DNA of 64,000 bases from Phaseolus vulgaris (GCF_000499845.2 NC_023756.2:40914393-40978392), one strand, 5' to 3'. Counted from the first letter of the stretch, positions 24,656-36,299 are shown. Translations and numbers: made by a program. Notes: a model not told the origin generated them from the letters alone.

Positions 24656-25020
24656 GGGAGTTTCTTCCTGCACCCTTACATTCTTTGAAATACAAAAGTG
24701 GATTTTTTCTGCACCATTACATTCTTTGAAAAACAAAAGTGATTTCGGAATAGGAATTCGATAAGTAAAAATGTTTCCGGAATAGGAGTTTTGCAAGTAA
24801 AAATATTTTCAAAATAGAATATCCAGAAATAAAAATCATTCCAATATTCTTTCCAGAACACAATTTTTTTTGTTTACGTAAATCTGTAATTAATAAAATA
24901 TGTTTCAAAAGTATCCCAGAAAGACCTATCCGAAAGTTATTTTTAAAAGGGATAAAATAGTCTTCTTAAAAAATGATGGGATGCTGAAAGACATTTATTA
25001 GGGTGCAAGAAGAAACAGAC
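24656..25020. mobile_element. Mutator-like MITE with 9-bp TSD, 365 bp
   Basis: The termini are GGGAGTTTCTTCCTGCACCC on the left and the reverse complement of GTCTGTTTCTTCTTGCACCC on the right. They are flanked by identical 9-bp ATCATTTGA (24647-24655 and 25021-25029). A 9-bp duplication is the hallmark of Mutator-type insertion. The interior has a short tandem duplication (TTACATTCTTTGAA twice, about 24676-24733) and no transposase, so it is non-autonomous. Confidence 0.8.
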
Positions 25021-25029
25021 ATCATTTGA

Positions 25030-25579
25030 TTGAGCAGGCCACAATAAGCTTGGATAGTCATTGAATGAATACAGTGCTTAAAGGCATTGCCAAAATAAAT
25101 AAAAAGAGATTTGTGAATTGCTATCTGTTTCATTGTTCTTTTAATGTATTTTTTTTATATATATATTTTGATTACTTGTAACCATAGAAATTATTCTTTA
25201 GATGCCATCTATCTATATATAAGTCCAAATGATGTTTTTTTTTTTGCTTTATTGTATTACATATGGTATTAACAAAAGCTAAAATTCCTTTCAGACCTCA
25301 CATAATCAACTAAAATTAACCAACTGTTTTGTTAATGGTGTAAACTGGTTAACTAGTTATAGTTAACCTAAGTTTTTATCAATTTTACCAAACTAATGTA
25401 TAATAGCTAAGCCTTCAATGGGTGAAGGCTCATTGGATGTAATGGTAGTTAGAGCTTAGACGGCTTCTTCCTACACTTTCATATAAACATTCTTCATACA
25501 TCCTCATACTAAATGTTAATACATTTTTGTTCTTCTATAAAAAAAAAAAATCAATCTTTAAAATCCTACATCATTTATA
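25030..25579. other. AT-rich intergenic, no gene seen
   Basis: Only homopolymer and AT-rich stretches. No ORF, repeat or transposon end that I can support. Confidence 0.5.
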
Positions 25580-26010
25580 TTCTCAATTACATAAATCAAA
25601 AAATATTTTCGGATCTAGAAATGTTTATCCATATTTATAGAATTCAAAAACAATTTAAAAATATTTATATTTCAAACTACATAATCCAATAATCCAAAAG
25701 CTAATCTCGAATCTAAAAATACTTTTTAAATTATGTAATTCAAAATATATTTAAAATATATATATTTATATATATTACAGATTACACAATCTAAAAATCT
25801 TTTTTTGAATTTGAATGTAACTTATAAATTATATATCTGAGTATATTCTGAATTACATCACGCAGAAATTAATCTAATTTAGAAAAGATTTTCAAATTAT
25901 GTAATCCAAAAACTAATAAAAAATCTAGAAAAGACTTTCGAATTACATAATTCCGAAGTTAATTATAAATGTGAAAAAAAAAACTTTCGAATTTCATGAT
26001 TCAAAATATA
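25580..26010. repeat. Decayed tandem array of about 50-60-bp units
   Basis: A degenerate phrase recurs many times: (C)AATTACATAATCCAAAA, then CTAATCT, CGAATCTAGAAA, ACTTTC. Clear instances lie near 25590, 25670, 25730, 25770, 25850, 25900 and 25945. Copies have diverged in sequence and spacing. It is not coding. Confidence 0.5.
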
Positions 26011-27643
26011 AACTACATTTAAATTTTTTACAAAAAAACATTTTTGAAATACAAAAATTTATGAGGTGGGAAAAGAACGTAGGAGGTGAGGTGAGGAGCA
26101 GAAAGAAGCAGTCTAGAGCTTATAAGGATGAAGGTGCCCCCACACAAGACGAAAATGTGGATGGTTTGAAGTTAGGGCCTTCTATATTATTTTTTTCTAT
26201 CATTTATAGGATAAATATGTATATGTAAAATATCCACGTTAGCTTTTTCGACTATCTTTCTTCTCATGTTGAAGAACAAAAGTGTACAAATTCATCCTCA
26301 CTTTCTTTGTAAATCAAAGAATGCAAACAAAACTCATCTTTATTATTTCGCCAGCACACACAGGACATACCCAAAAGCTTAACCAAAGATCAATACAGTT
26401 CATATAATGTAATATTAAGCACACTACTGTGTGAGAATCAAATAAACCTTAACTAATCTCAGAAAATTAGACAAGTCATTTTGTATTAACTGATGAAAGT
26501 TTTCCTGGTGTCAGAATTTAATTCAGTCTTATTTGTTCTACATCTGTTTTTACTTATTCATATTTTAATTTTCTTAACCAGTTTACTGAAGATGCAGGGT
26601 TCCACTGCTTTGCACCCAACTGGATAGGATTTGGTTTCAATGACAAACCATAAACAAAATACGGATTTGAGGTTGTCATGGTTAGGAACAGCTGGCCAAC
26701 ACAGAGATGAAAGAAATGTGAAGACTGGAGCTCATGCAAAGATTTGACGGCTTATAAACTCGTTATATGGTTTGGGTTAAAGAAATTGTTTTATGAAAAA
26801 AATGGTTTGGGTTTATAAATCTGTTTAAGGAAGTTGGTTTGTTATGGCAATGTTTGGTTTGATCTTCTAACTCGCCGCAGGAAACTAGAAGATTTTGTTT
26901 TGCTGACTAAATTAACAGTGAGAATCCTGCAAAACAAATACAGTGCAGACCATTCGTTAAGTACATCACAGCTATCCATTGCCAGCTTCTTAAAGACACC
27001 TCTGTCTTGAAGTAGTAAATTAGTACCAAAATTCAGCAAGCACTGTAAATGACTGGTATTTATCCAACCAAATGCAGATGAGTTGCCACACATCTATCCG
27101 AGCGAGGCACTTAATTTTCTAACATGATGCTTCAAGGTTAAAGCTATTATTTCTTTGATTTCTCGGTTAAAAAAGAATCTATATATGTATAGGTAAATAC
27201 TGGTGAGAAATGAGTTGATGATCACATGTGTACCTTCCCTCCACCTTAAGGGCCAATTCCGCCCCATAAATGAGATAATCCAATGCAACCTTCCAGGAGA
27301 GCTAGGTTGAAGATCTTAGTCGCATCAAATCTTGACTTCAACAAAACCTTCGGAGAAAGCCAGTTTTACATAGGACCAGTATTGCTCCCCTCCTCCATTA
27401 CAGGAGAGTCAAAACTTTTCATAAGGAACCCAGTCGGTCGGACTAAATCACTGTAGATCAGGCTGGGTTAATCACTACAAATCATATTACTTCAGTTAAG
27501 ATGAAGCAAAAACAGGAATCTTAACTCCTCGTTTTCTACTGCTTCAAAAAAATCAGTAGTTAGAATTCAGAACTATATCAAGAGACTTTTCTCATTTGCA
27601 AAATTGAAGGAAATGTAGCTCAAATAGGTTCCCAAATACTCAG
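26011..27643. other. Intergenic region 3' of the PORR gene
   Basis: Contains only short ORFs without recognisable family signatures. The part nearest 27644 probably holds the 3' untranslated region of the minus-strand PORR gene. No poly(A) site can be assigned from sequence alone. Confidence 0.4.
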
Positions 27644-29054
27644 CTATGATGTCCTTTGTAATGAGACACTATCCACAGAATCATCACCCTCATCTCCCAT
27701 ATCTACAAAATCGTCACCCTCATCTCCCAAATCAACATCAGAACCTATATCTGACGTCAAATCATCATCCTCTGCATCCTTATCCAGATCATTACCATCT
27801 TCCCCCTTAAAATCTTCACAAGCATCCTCCACATACGTCCTCGTTACCTGCCCCATTTCGTCCTCTAATCTGCTTCTCCTGTACCCAACCAACTCCTGAT
27901 TAACCTTGGCTTTCCGAGGACTCAACAGCACAAGCTCAGCTAGCTTCCTCCGTGCCAAATACAACTCATTCGGCTCAATCAGCTCGCCTTTCCTATACGC
28001 CTCCCTAAGGAAAACAGTGTGAAGCTTCCCCTGATTCCCTCTGGTGGAGACATAGAAAATACCTTGGTGCTGGAGCAGGAAATCCTTCAACCTCTTGGGC
28101 AGGTTCATCGCCATCCGGAAATGTGCGATCCGCTCCAATGTAATCTTCTTCTCAACAGTCAACGACAACAACTCATGAATGGTGGCGACAGCTCTCTTCT
28201 CCATCCTCTTCTGGGCCTCAATGGACCTCAAATCATACCCAGAAACATTCTCATAAGGGGACCAATAAGGAACCCTCTGCCACTTCCACATTGCAATCCT
28301 AAAATACTTACCTATCTTAAAACCAGGTGGAAAATCAATCACAAAAGAAAACCTAATATCCTCAGCATCACCACCTCTCTCTCTATACTCCCTCTCCCTA
28401 GCCTCCTCAATCGCACAAGTCCCTAACCTAGGGTCTCTCTCCACAACCTCAATGTACTTCATCCTAGTTTCATTGGCATCAATCAAACGGAAAAACTCAG
28501 GGTACCTCAGAACCACCGAGTTTTCGAAGTCGTCGGGAAGCCCTAAAGCGGAGCGTGCGATGCGTACGTGCTCGAGGCGGAGCCTGCCTTCATTCGACAT
28601 CATGAGAAGCTTCCGAAGCCGCGTGACGGCGCGTGGTATCTGCTCCAAGAGCGCGTGGCGCTCCTGCTGGATCTGGAGGATGGCCTTGCGGGTGAGGCGG
28701 CAGAAGAGGATGCGCTGGACGGGGTGCTCAAAGATTTCAAAAGACGTGTGGGAACTTGAGGATGAATGCACCCGCCTCGTACCGCGTGAAGCCGAAGCGG
28801 CGCGCGAGGGTTTCGAGGCGCGAGATTGGGAGTGATTGGCTGGGCTCGGAGAGGATGATGCTCTGAAATTTGAGGACCTTGCGCGTTTTCTTCTCCACTT
28901 CCATGTAGTTGTCGTAGCCGTGGTCGCGAACCCGGAGTTGCTTTTTGGGGATTGCGGTGGATTGCGCGAATTCTCTGAAGAAGTTGAAATTGTATGGGAA
29001 ATTCTCGAGATTGCGCTTGAAGAAGTTGGAGGTTCGAGAAGCGAAGACTCGCAT
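27644..29054 (-). pseudogene. PORR-domain organellar RNA-binding protein, one-base frameshift
   Basis: Minus strand; ATG at 29054. The N-terminus (MRVFASRTSNFFKRNLENF) is Arg/Phe-rich with few acidic residues and looks like a mitochondrial presequence. The PORR domain follows: KVLKFQSIILSEPSQSLPIS, LARRFGFTRYEAGAFILKFP, RVPYWSPYENVSGYD, LERIAHFRMAMNLPKRL and HQGIFYVSTRGNQGKLHTVF. A Ser/Asp/Glu-rich tail of about 60 residues ends the protein. PORR proteins bind organelle RNA and help splice group II introns; relatives include WTF9 and RPD1. The first 105 codons end at a TGA directly after KFPHVF, and homology resumes one base later (EIFEHPVQ). The break is one extra base in the AAAA run at 28739-28742 (+). 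No GT-AG intron fits there. Without it the protein would be about 469 residues, normal for the family. Either a sequence error or a true loss of function. Single exon, as often in this family. Confidence 0.88.
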
Positions 29055-30217
29055 TTTGGGGTTTAGGGTTTTGCTGGTTCGGCTATGGAGGATGAAGCAG
29101 TGAAGTGTGAAGAAGAAGGGGTAGGTTGGGAAAATAGCAACGTAGAGGGGTGATAATGGAATTATTGTATTTTTTGGGGTTTCTTTTTTTGAATGGGCTT
29201 GTTAATTGGGCTTCATTTTCCCAGCAGGAAGCCCAAAATAACAGTATTTGACTCAACAAAATCTATTTAAAAGAAGCTAAAATTATTTAGAAAATAAAAT
29301 TATGAGCATAAACAAAATTATTTAGAAAATTAATATTTTTAATAAATATTTTTTCATATACAATATTAAACTTACCTGCAATTATAATTATTAATCAAAA
29401 TTAAGCAACCCATGACCTTTTTTTAACAGGTTACATCTATTTTAAGGCATTATTGGAGCTAACAGCACAGTATCACTTTTTTTTTTCTATTATGATCATT
29501 ATTGTTTATTGAAATTCATGAAAATATAAAAAAATCATTAGTAGAAATCAAGAGCTACAAATTCTTTAATTTTTAATAAATTCAAATAGAAAGAAAAAGC
29601 AAGTATAAGATTGCATTATATTGTTAACATTTATAACTCAAAACCATTAGAAGGGTTAGCAAAGTCATTTAAAAAGGTTTACTAAACCAAATTTGAATAA
29701 TCTAGAAGAAGATGCCTCAAGTACATTGTGAGACAAACAACAACCTAGATTTCATAAGTATGAATTTGAATAATCCACATAAATACTAAATACTTTATCA
29801 ACTTTTTACATTTGCTAATCATTTGTTATGTTTGTATTACAAATTATAAGTTGCAGATAATTTGAAGATGCATAAACATATCAAACCAACAATAAATATA
29901 ATTCCAATCCAAATAAGAGTATACTTTTGTTTTTTTTAAGTAGTTAATTCCATCTCATTATTATTTTAGAGATTACATACATTAAAAAAATTATAATATA
30001 TAAATAAATATAAACATAAGTTTATAAGTCAATTATTTTATATTTAATTAAATTTTATTTTTATTTTTATTTTTATAATATGATATCAAAGTCAATTCTA
30101 ACAAGATATGTTGTATCTAGTGTATCATTTGTTACAAGACTCATTTCTATTCTCACACTCAATATCCTTAATATGAGGGGTATATTAGAGATGTCACATC
30201 AAATAAAGATAAAGTCA
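29055..30217. other. Upstream region of the PORR gene and AT-rich DNA
   Basis: 29055-29160 is likely the 5' leader and proximal promoter of the minus-strand PORR gene. Its GC content is higher than that of the AT-rich sequence to the right. No other gene or named repeat seen. Confidence 0.4.
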
Positions 30218-30219
30218 AG

Positions 30220-30222
<3 letters not shown>

Positions 30223-30267
<45 letters not shown>
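30223..30267. repeat. (TA)n microsatellite
   Basis: About 22 TA dinucleotides in a row, followed by a TACACACGC... CACACACATATATATACACA stretch. A simple repeat, likely polymorphic. Confidence 0.95.
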
Positions 30268-30272
<5 letters not shown>

Positions 30273-30652
30273 GCGGTCACACACATATATATACACAAAC
30301 CTCTTCTTATAAGTAATTTTTATGAGGATGGGTTAAATTTAAATTCTAGTATCATAATATGGTACCATAGCTTATCAATAACTTATCTCAACAAGGATTA
30401 GTTGGGCACCATTCTGTCACCCGTTATTAAGTCCCCTCCTGATACAACCCAACTCGACAAGCAGATGACGAAAGACAAGCAGACACTTCACAACTAGGTC
30501 AGTCATCTCAGCATACGAGACCAGACCTCACCAAGCCTCAGAAAAGCTTCAGCAGAAGAAAAACCAAACATGGACCAAAATATCAATTGTTCTTCCTTTT
30601 AGTCTTTTCACAAGACAAGTTTATGAAAAATAAATTTGATTCACTTTAGGGG
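30268..30652. other. Probable internal 3' tail of a Ty3/Gypsy relic
   Basis: No ORF. The sequence ends with a purine-rich ACTTTAGGGG directly before the LTR at 30653, in the manner of a polypurine tract. The part at 30440-30560 is less AT-rich than its surroundings and may be decayed coding sequence. Confidence 0.3.
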
Positions 30653-31450
30653 TGTCAAATAGAATAATAACTAGATTAGGGTGTACTTAGTATAATATTG
30701 GGTTTGTGCCAGAACCCACGAAAAAACCTAGCTTCTAGAAACTATTTCCAAAACCGCCCCTTAACCTAGTTTCTAGAAGATGTGGCTAGCTTGGGAGGCA
30801 CTCCACTTTGACCTACCTTTCATAGAAGGTTTCTCACAAATGACGCCTCTACCTCTCTATCTTGATCTCCCAAACACTCTCTCCTATAAATAGAGTGTCT
30901 TGCCTCATGTATTTTACACATTGAATTTGAATATAGAAGAGAAACTCTGCTTGAGTGATTAGTGAGCTTTGTCTCCTAAATTGTTTTTGTGTCTTATCTT
31001 GAGTGTAGTGCACCTCAAGTGGCAGATCCTCACCACTCATCTTGCAACCATCCACCATTCCAAGTGGCATGCACTTCATAGTCATCTCTTCCATAAGCTT
31101 TCTTTCTCGTAATCCTTTCCTTTATTTCTCTTGTCCATTCCGCCATTTCTCTTTCACTCTTTTTCTTATCCTTGTCTTTTCCTTTAATTTGGTTTTCATC
31201 TTGCTTCATTCCATTTTATGTTCTTTAATTCCGCAAGTCTTCATTGTCATCTTCACTATATATTGGGTTTTCTCTTTTCTCTCTAGAAGAGAACCTTCAA
31301 ACTTACTTAACCACTTGGTTAAGTTTATGTTCAATGATAATCTTATTTGAGCTTATCACCATAATTGTTAAATCAAAAACTCATAAACAAAGTTCAACCC
31401 ATAAAATTTGCAATCCTAAAATCAACTCACATCACCTTCTATTCCCTCGA
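30653..31450 (+). repeat. LTR related to that of the first Ty3/Gypsy element (right end approximate)
   Basis: Starts TGTCAAATAG after a purine tract and has a TATA box at 30885-30893. The block at 31000-31090 (CTTGAGTGTAGTGCACCTCAAGTGGC..., TCTTGCAACCATCC) parallels 5755-5860 in the first element's 3' LTR. No second LTR copy or internal pol is visible, so this is a solo or truncated LTR. It runs close to the copia LTR that begins near 31455. Confidence 0.55.
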
Positions 31451-31454
31451 TCGA

Positions 31455-32006
31455 TGTCCTCGACATGAGGGGATATGATGAGATTTGATGAAATGAATGA
31501 CTTTGACCATTTTTTTATCTATGGGAGATTGTTCTTCAATGTTCTTAAGATTCAATGAGATGAATGGCAATTCAAGGTTTCATTCCCTCTGACTCTCTAT
31601 TATATTATTATACGACCTCTCCTTCTTAATGGATGCAGGACAGAGAAACGTATGTACTTTTCAAGGAGGGGACCTTGTTTCGGCATTATTGGTCTTCAAT
31701 GCTTTAGAGATTCAATGTGATGTATGACAATATAAGATTTCACTCTCTTTGACTCTCTATTATACGACCTCTCTCTTAATATATGTATGACATAGAAATG
31801 TACGTAATTTTCAAGAGAGGGACCTTTTGTGTGTGTTAGTGGTTTGTATAGATATAAAACCTATTATTATGTTAGGCCCATCAAATAACAGATATTGTCA
31901 AGAAAATACTTCTCATTTTCCTAAATACTATTGTATCCTTCTTTCTTAATTTATTTAATTATTGGTCATTTTCATTAACAAGTCACGTGAGACATAAAAT
32001 CTTACA
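31455..32006 (-). repeat. 3' LTR of the copia element (outer end approximate)
   Basis: In the element's direction it begins TGTAAGATTTTATGTCTCA at 32006, preceded by AGTGGAGAA (polypurine tract). It matches 44560-44948 in several blocks (GACTCTCTATT, ATGAATGACTTTGACC, GAGACATAAAATCTTA). It contains an imperfect tandem duplication with a 160-bp period (units starting at about 31533 and 31693). Confidence 0.65.
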
Positions 32007-32740
32007 TTCTCCACTAGGCTTATGTGAAATTGTATAGGTTTATCACATTATACTTTCTGGGGCCTTGCAATATTGACAATTTCAAGCCTTAAAATAAAGT
32101 TATGCAATCAATTATCTTGAATTATAGCCTCAAAACATGCTCTACAAATTCTACTTCCATTGTTTATGCACTAATAACAAAATGATTTACATTTCTCCAC
32201 GATGTTGCTCCTCGTGCTAAAAGAAATACATAGCCAAAAAGTGGATTTGTTTGCATCCACACATCTAGCAAATACAAAGTCTAAATATCCAATCACTTCA
32301 AGATTATTAGACTTCTTATACATAAGCATGTGATCCTTTGTTCCTATATATTTCTTAAAACTTTCTTTGTAACTTTTCAATGTTCCATTCTCGTATTACT
32401 TTGAAATTATTCTAACATTGCATGCAAAGCTTATGTCGGGTCGAGTACAAGTCTAAGCATACATAATACTTCCAACAATAAATGCATACAAAAGTACTTC
32501 CATTTGCTCCCATTCCAAGTTATTCTTAGGACATTAAGTGAGACTAAACTTGTCTCCTTTCTAAATTGGAACATGCAATATTAAACACTTATCCATCTTA
32601 AATTTTTTTAATACTTTATTGATATAAGTTTTTGGGGATGGTTAACATTCCTTTATATTTATTTTAGAATATTTATATTCTTATTATAGTACTTGTCTCA
32701 CCCATATCTTTCATTTCAAATTTACTTGAGAGAAACTTTT
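32007..32740 (-). pseudogene. Copia pol, RT/RNase H remainder
   Basis: Minus-strand reading: FLSSKFEMKDMGEA at about 32739-32690, the block that follows YVDD in copia RT. Further on come RNase H-type pieces such as LDFVFARCVDANKSTFWLC (within 32380-32171). Many stops. It is cut at 32740 by the LTR insertion. Confidence 0.7.
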
Positions 32741-33782
32741 TGTTGAACAAAATGTTTTGATGTCTCCAAATCCAAGTGGAAAGCTTGAAGACCTTGTTGT
32801 TGTTGTTGTGTGTGTGTGTCTAGTTGTTTGAAACTTGTTAATTCACTCCTTAAGATGATCCATGTTCATTTGAATCTTTAACTTTTTGAAAAGATGGGTT
32901 TTATAAAAAGCTGTTGAAATTTTGAAACAACAGGTTGTTTTACCTTATTATTTTTTGAAAAGGTTTTGAAAAGTTTGACTTTGTTGTCAAGTCAATTCAA
33001 CCGATTGTTTCGACAAAACAACCGACTGTTTTTCTGAAAACCTTAACATAATTCTGTTAAGTTGTTTTAATATGTTTTAAATGATCCTAACTACCTTGGC
33101 TCCTTTACTAAATGTTTTTGACCACTTGGTTGGTCTACATAAAGGTGGTTTTACGCTTCTAATCTAGGAGCAAGAAAAAGAGTTTATCAATAACCGTTTT
33201 TCCAAGATTTGAAAGAGCTTTGGATCATTCTTAAGTGTGTGGAATAGGATTGGGTTGTAATTATGAACTTTAAGCTTTGTAATACCCAGGTGTATTTTAT
33301 TCCCTTCTTCCTTGATTACTGTATTTTTGTATTTGTGTTGCCAAGGAGTGTTGTGTGTTCTTGAGGTGTTCAAGATCAACATTCTTGGTGTGGTTTAACA
33401 AAGGCGGTGTCTTTCTTGAGGGGTTCAAGGTCACTACTTTGGTGTGTGGTGTTTGTAATCTAGTTTTGATTGCATAGTGGAGTACCCAGTGGTTTCTGGG
33501 GACTGGATGTATCTCTTGGTGTAAGAGTGAATTAGTATAAATCTATTTGTGTGATTCTCTCTTTCCATGATCTCACATGTATCTGTTTTAAGTTGTTTTT
33601 ATTAATTGTTGATAAAAACAACCGGTTGATTTTCTAAAAATCAACTAAAACAGCTTTGTGCATTGTTTTCCTTAGTTTCTTTCTCTGTGATTCTTCATTG
33701 GTTTTCATTATACCTTCAAAGTTTTTGAAAATATTTTATAAACAATTCACCCCCCTCTTGTTTAAGGTCATATATTCCAACA
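32741..33782 (+). mobile_element. LTR insertion B (solo LTR, 1042 bp) in copia RT
   Basis: Starts TGTTGAACAA and ends TATTCCAACA. The flanks are CTTTT on the left and CTTCT on the right, a 4/5 match to a 5-bp target duplication. Its 3' part (AAACAATTCACCCCCCTC) and other blocks are shared with the solo LTR at 9421. It has paired CAAC-GGTTG motifs at 32907/32928 and 32998/33019. Confidence 0.75.
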
Positions 33783-33816
33783 CTTCTTAGTTTGGTAAAG
33801 AATACCATGATCATTA
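33783..33816 (-). pseudogene. 34-bp island of copia RT between two LTRs
   Basis: On the minus strand it reads NDHGILYQTKK, the copia RT sequence expected between YVDDTLL (at the edge of the right LTR) and FLSSKFEMKD (at the edge of the left LTR). This shows that both LTRs landed in one RT gene. Confidence 0.75.
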
Positions 33817-34903
33817 TGTTAGAATGGATGGCTTTAAACTAGAGGGGGGTGAATTGTTTAAAGAGGGTTTTCGCAAACTTTTAAGTCAAGAATGAAATTA
33901 TCTCGAGAAACAAATGATAAAGAATTCAGTTTGCCAAAAACTTAAAGCAAAAACAATAGCACCAGAAAAACAATCGGTTGTTTCACAGAAACAATCGGTT
34001 GTTTATACCAGTTTGCAAATATCAAAACTGAATTTAAAGAGATTAAGGATAGAGAGAATGCACACAGATGTTTATACTGGTTCACTCTAAACCCAGAGCT
34101 ACATCCAGTCTTCTCAGAAACCACTGAGGAATTCCACTAAGCAATCAAACCTAGATCACTTACAACACAACCAAGAAAGTGACCTTGATCCCCTCAAGAA
34201 CACACAACACTTCTCAGCAAACACACAAAGGTTCTTTCAACAGATACAAGGATTACACTTGTTACATAAGCAAATCTGAAATCAATACAAGCAGAAATCA
34301 TATCTCACACTCTTTGATCAATCTCAATCTCTAAGCAATCTCAACTTTTCAAAACTCAAAAACTATCTTCTTGTAAAACCCAAATCTGTTTTACTGTTTT
34401 ATATCAAAGTTGTTGTTTGTTATGAAATCTTAACAAACTATTAATTGCCTTTAAAGATTGGTCAAAGTATTAAAAACTGGAGCGTAAACAGTTAGAAAAA
34501 CATTTAATGCTCAGTCAAAGCACAAACCATTTTTCGGTTATGGTACCAAAACAAACAATCGGTTGTTTCCTCAAATCAATCGGTTGTTTTGGTTTTAACA
34601 GCTCAACCATTTGAAAAACAGTTTTCAACCTTTTCTAAAAATGCCTAAGTATAAAACAATCGGTTGTTTCGACAAAACAATCGGTTGTTTTTCACTTAGC
34701 TTGAAAAACACTTTTCTTTTAAAAAGATTAATAGTGCCTGTGCTTTGGATTCAATCAAGAGTGGATTACATAATCAATCTACCCCAGATCCTATCTAAGA
34801 CAACTCAGCAACAACAAGCACAACCTAGCCTTCAACATCCTTCAAAGGGTTTGGATTCTTCAAAGCTTGAACACCACTTGGTTCAACACATTAGTTTCCA
34901 ACA
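33817..34903 (-). mobile_element. LTR insertion C (1087 bp, inverted) in copia RT
   Basis: On the minus strand it starts TGTTGGAAACTAATG and ends CATTCTAACA. The inner end carries the reverse complement of the AATTCACCCCCCTC block seen in insertion B and in the solo LTR at 9421. No clean 5-bp target duplication (CATTA against AGGTA). It contains three exact pairs of CAATCGGTTGTTT. Confidence 0.75.
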
Positions 34904-35440
34904 AGGTATCATCAACATATGGAATACTCTTATGGATCTTTATATATATATATAGATCAACATTGTTTTTCTTAAATCCAAAATAAATAATATTATCATT
35001 AAACATCAAATACCATTGGTGAAAAGCTTGCTTAAGTCCGTATATTGATTTCTTTAATTTACACATCATGTGTTCCTTTCCTTTAATTGAGAACCACATT
35101 GGATGGTCCATATAAACATTCTTTTCTAAATCTTCATCATGAAAAAAAAAATTACATCCATTTGGCATAGCTCCAAGTCATAATGGGCTACTAGCGTCAT
35201 GATAATTTTGACGGAACCTTTTTGTGAGACAGACGAAAATGTTTTTTTATAGTCAACACCATCTTTTTGAGTAAAATATTTAGCAACAAGTCTGGTCTTG
35301 TAACATTCAAGTTTTTCATGAGAGTCATAAAGACCCACTTACAACCAACTCTCTTACAACTTTCTAATAGTTCTACAAGTTTATAAACACCATTATGTTC
35401 CATAGACTTCAACTCTTCTTTCATAACATCTAACAATTTT
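34904..35440 (-). pseudogene. Copia reverse transcriptase, degenerate
   Basis: Minus-strand pieces: EELKSMEHNGVYKLVELLES, then CKRVGCKWVFMTLMKN, RLVAKYFTQKDGVDYKKTFS, HYDLELCQMDVIFF, VYMDHPMWFSIKGKEHMMCK, LKKSIYGLKQAFHQWYLMF and YVDDTLL. This is the canonical copia RT order, with frame changes between 35200 and 35340. It ends at the edge of LTR insertion C. Confidence 0.85.
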
Positions 35441-36299
35441 TCTCATGATTATCACAATTTACACCTTGTGAAAACGAAATTGGATTATTATCATTAATGC
35501 TTAAGTCACTTTCTAACTCATATCAATATACCATATAGTCATTCAACATAAATGATATATTTTTTCTTTGAGACATCCTTAATGCTACTTCTTACGGTTC
35601 TTCTACAATAGACTCGTTTTGAATCATGGGCTCATCATTTTATTTTTTTTCTTCATTGTCATTTGTCACGAGAATCAGAGTAACACTCACTTTATTACCA
35701 GCGACACAAGTTAAAGGAATTTGTACTATAACTTCTTTAATTTTCACTTATCGTGAAGTTTAACTTCCATTGATTTCACCATTTTCAATTAATATTGCAT
35801 TTCCAGTTTCAACAATTATCATATTATGATTAACACAATAAAACATATACCTCTTTTGATTTTTCTGGATAATCAATGAAATATTCATTGATTGTTTTTG
35901 CATCCAATTTCTTTTCTTGGGGACTGTAAATTCTTATTTCTTCCTTACAACCCCAAACATGCAAGTGTCTTATATTAGGTGCCTTACCAATTCATAGTTC
36001 AAAAGGTGTATAAGGAACTACCTTACTAAGAACCTTGTTTAACAAATACATGACAATTTTTAAGGCATACATCCATAAAATATGGGTAAAGAATAATTAT
36101 CTATCATATTTCTAACCATATCCAATAATGTTCTATTATATCTTTATGATACACCATTTTATTGTGGTGTACTTGACATTGTGTATTGTGCTCAAATGTC
36201 ACATTTCTTAAGAAATTTAGCTAATAGACCTAGGTATTGCCAACTTTCATCATACCTTTCGTAATACTTACGACCTATAGACCTGACATCTTTCCCCTT

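Noticed and set aside
28730..28775. An intron explaining the PORR frame break
   Set aside because: The homologous sequence continues after one extra base; no GT-AG pair fits so short a distance.
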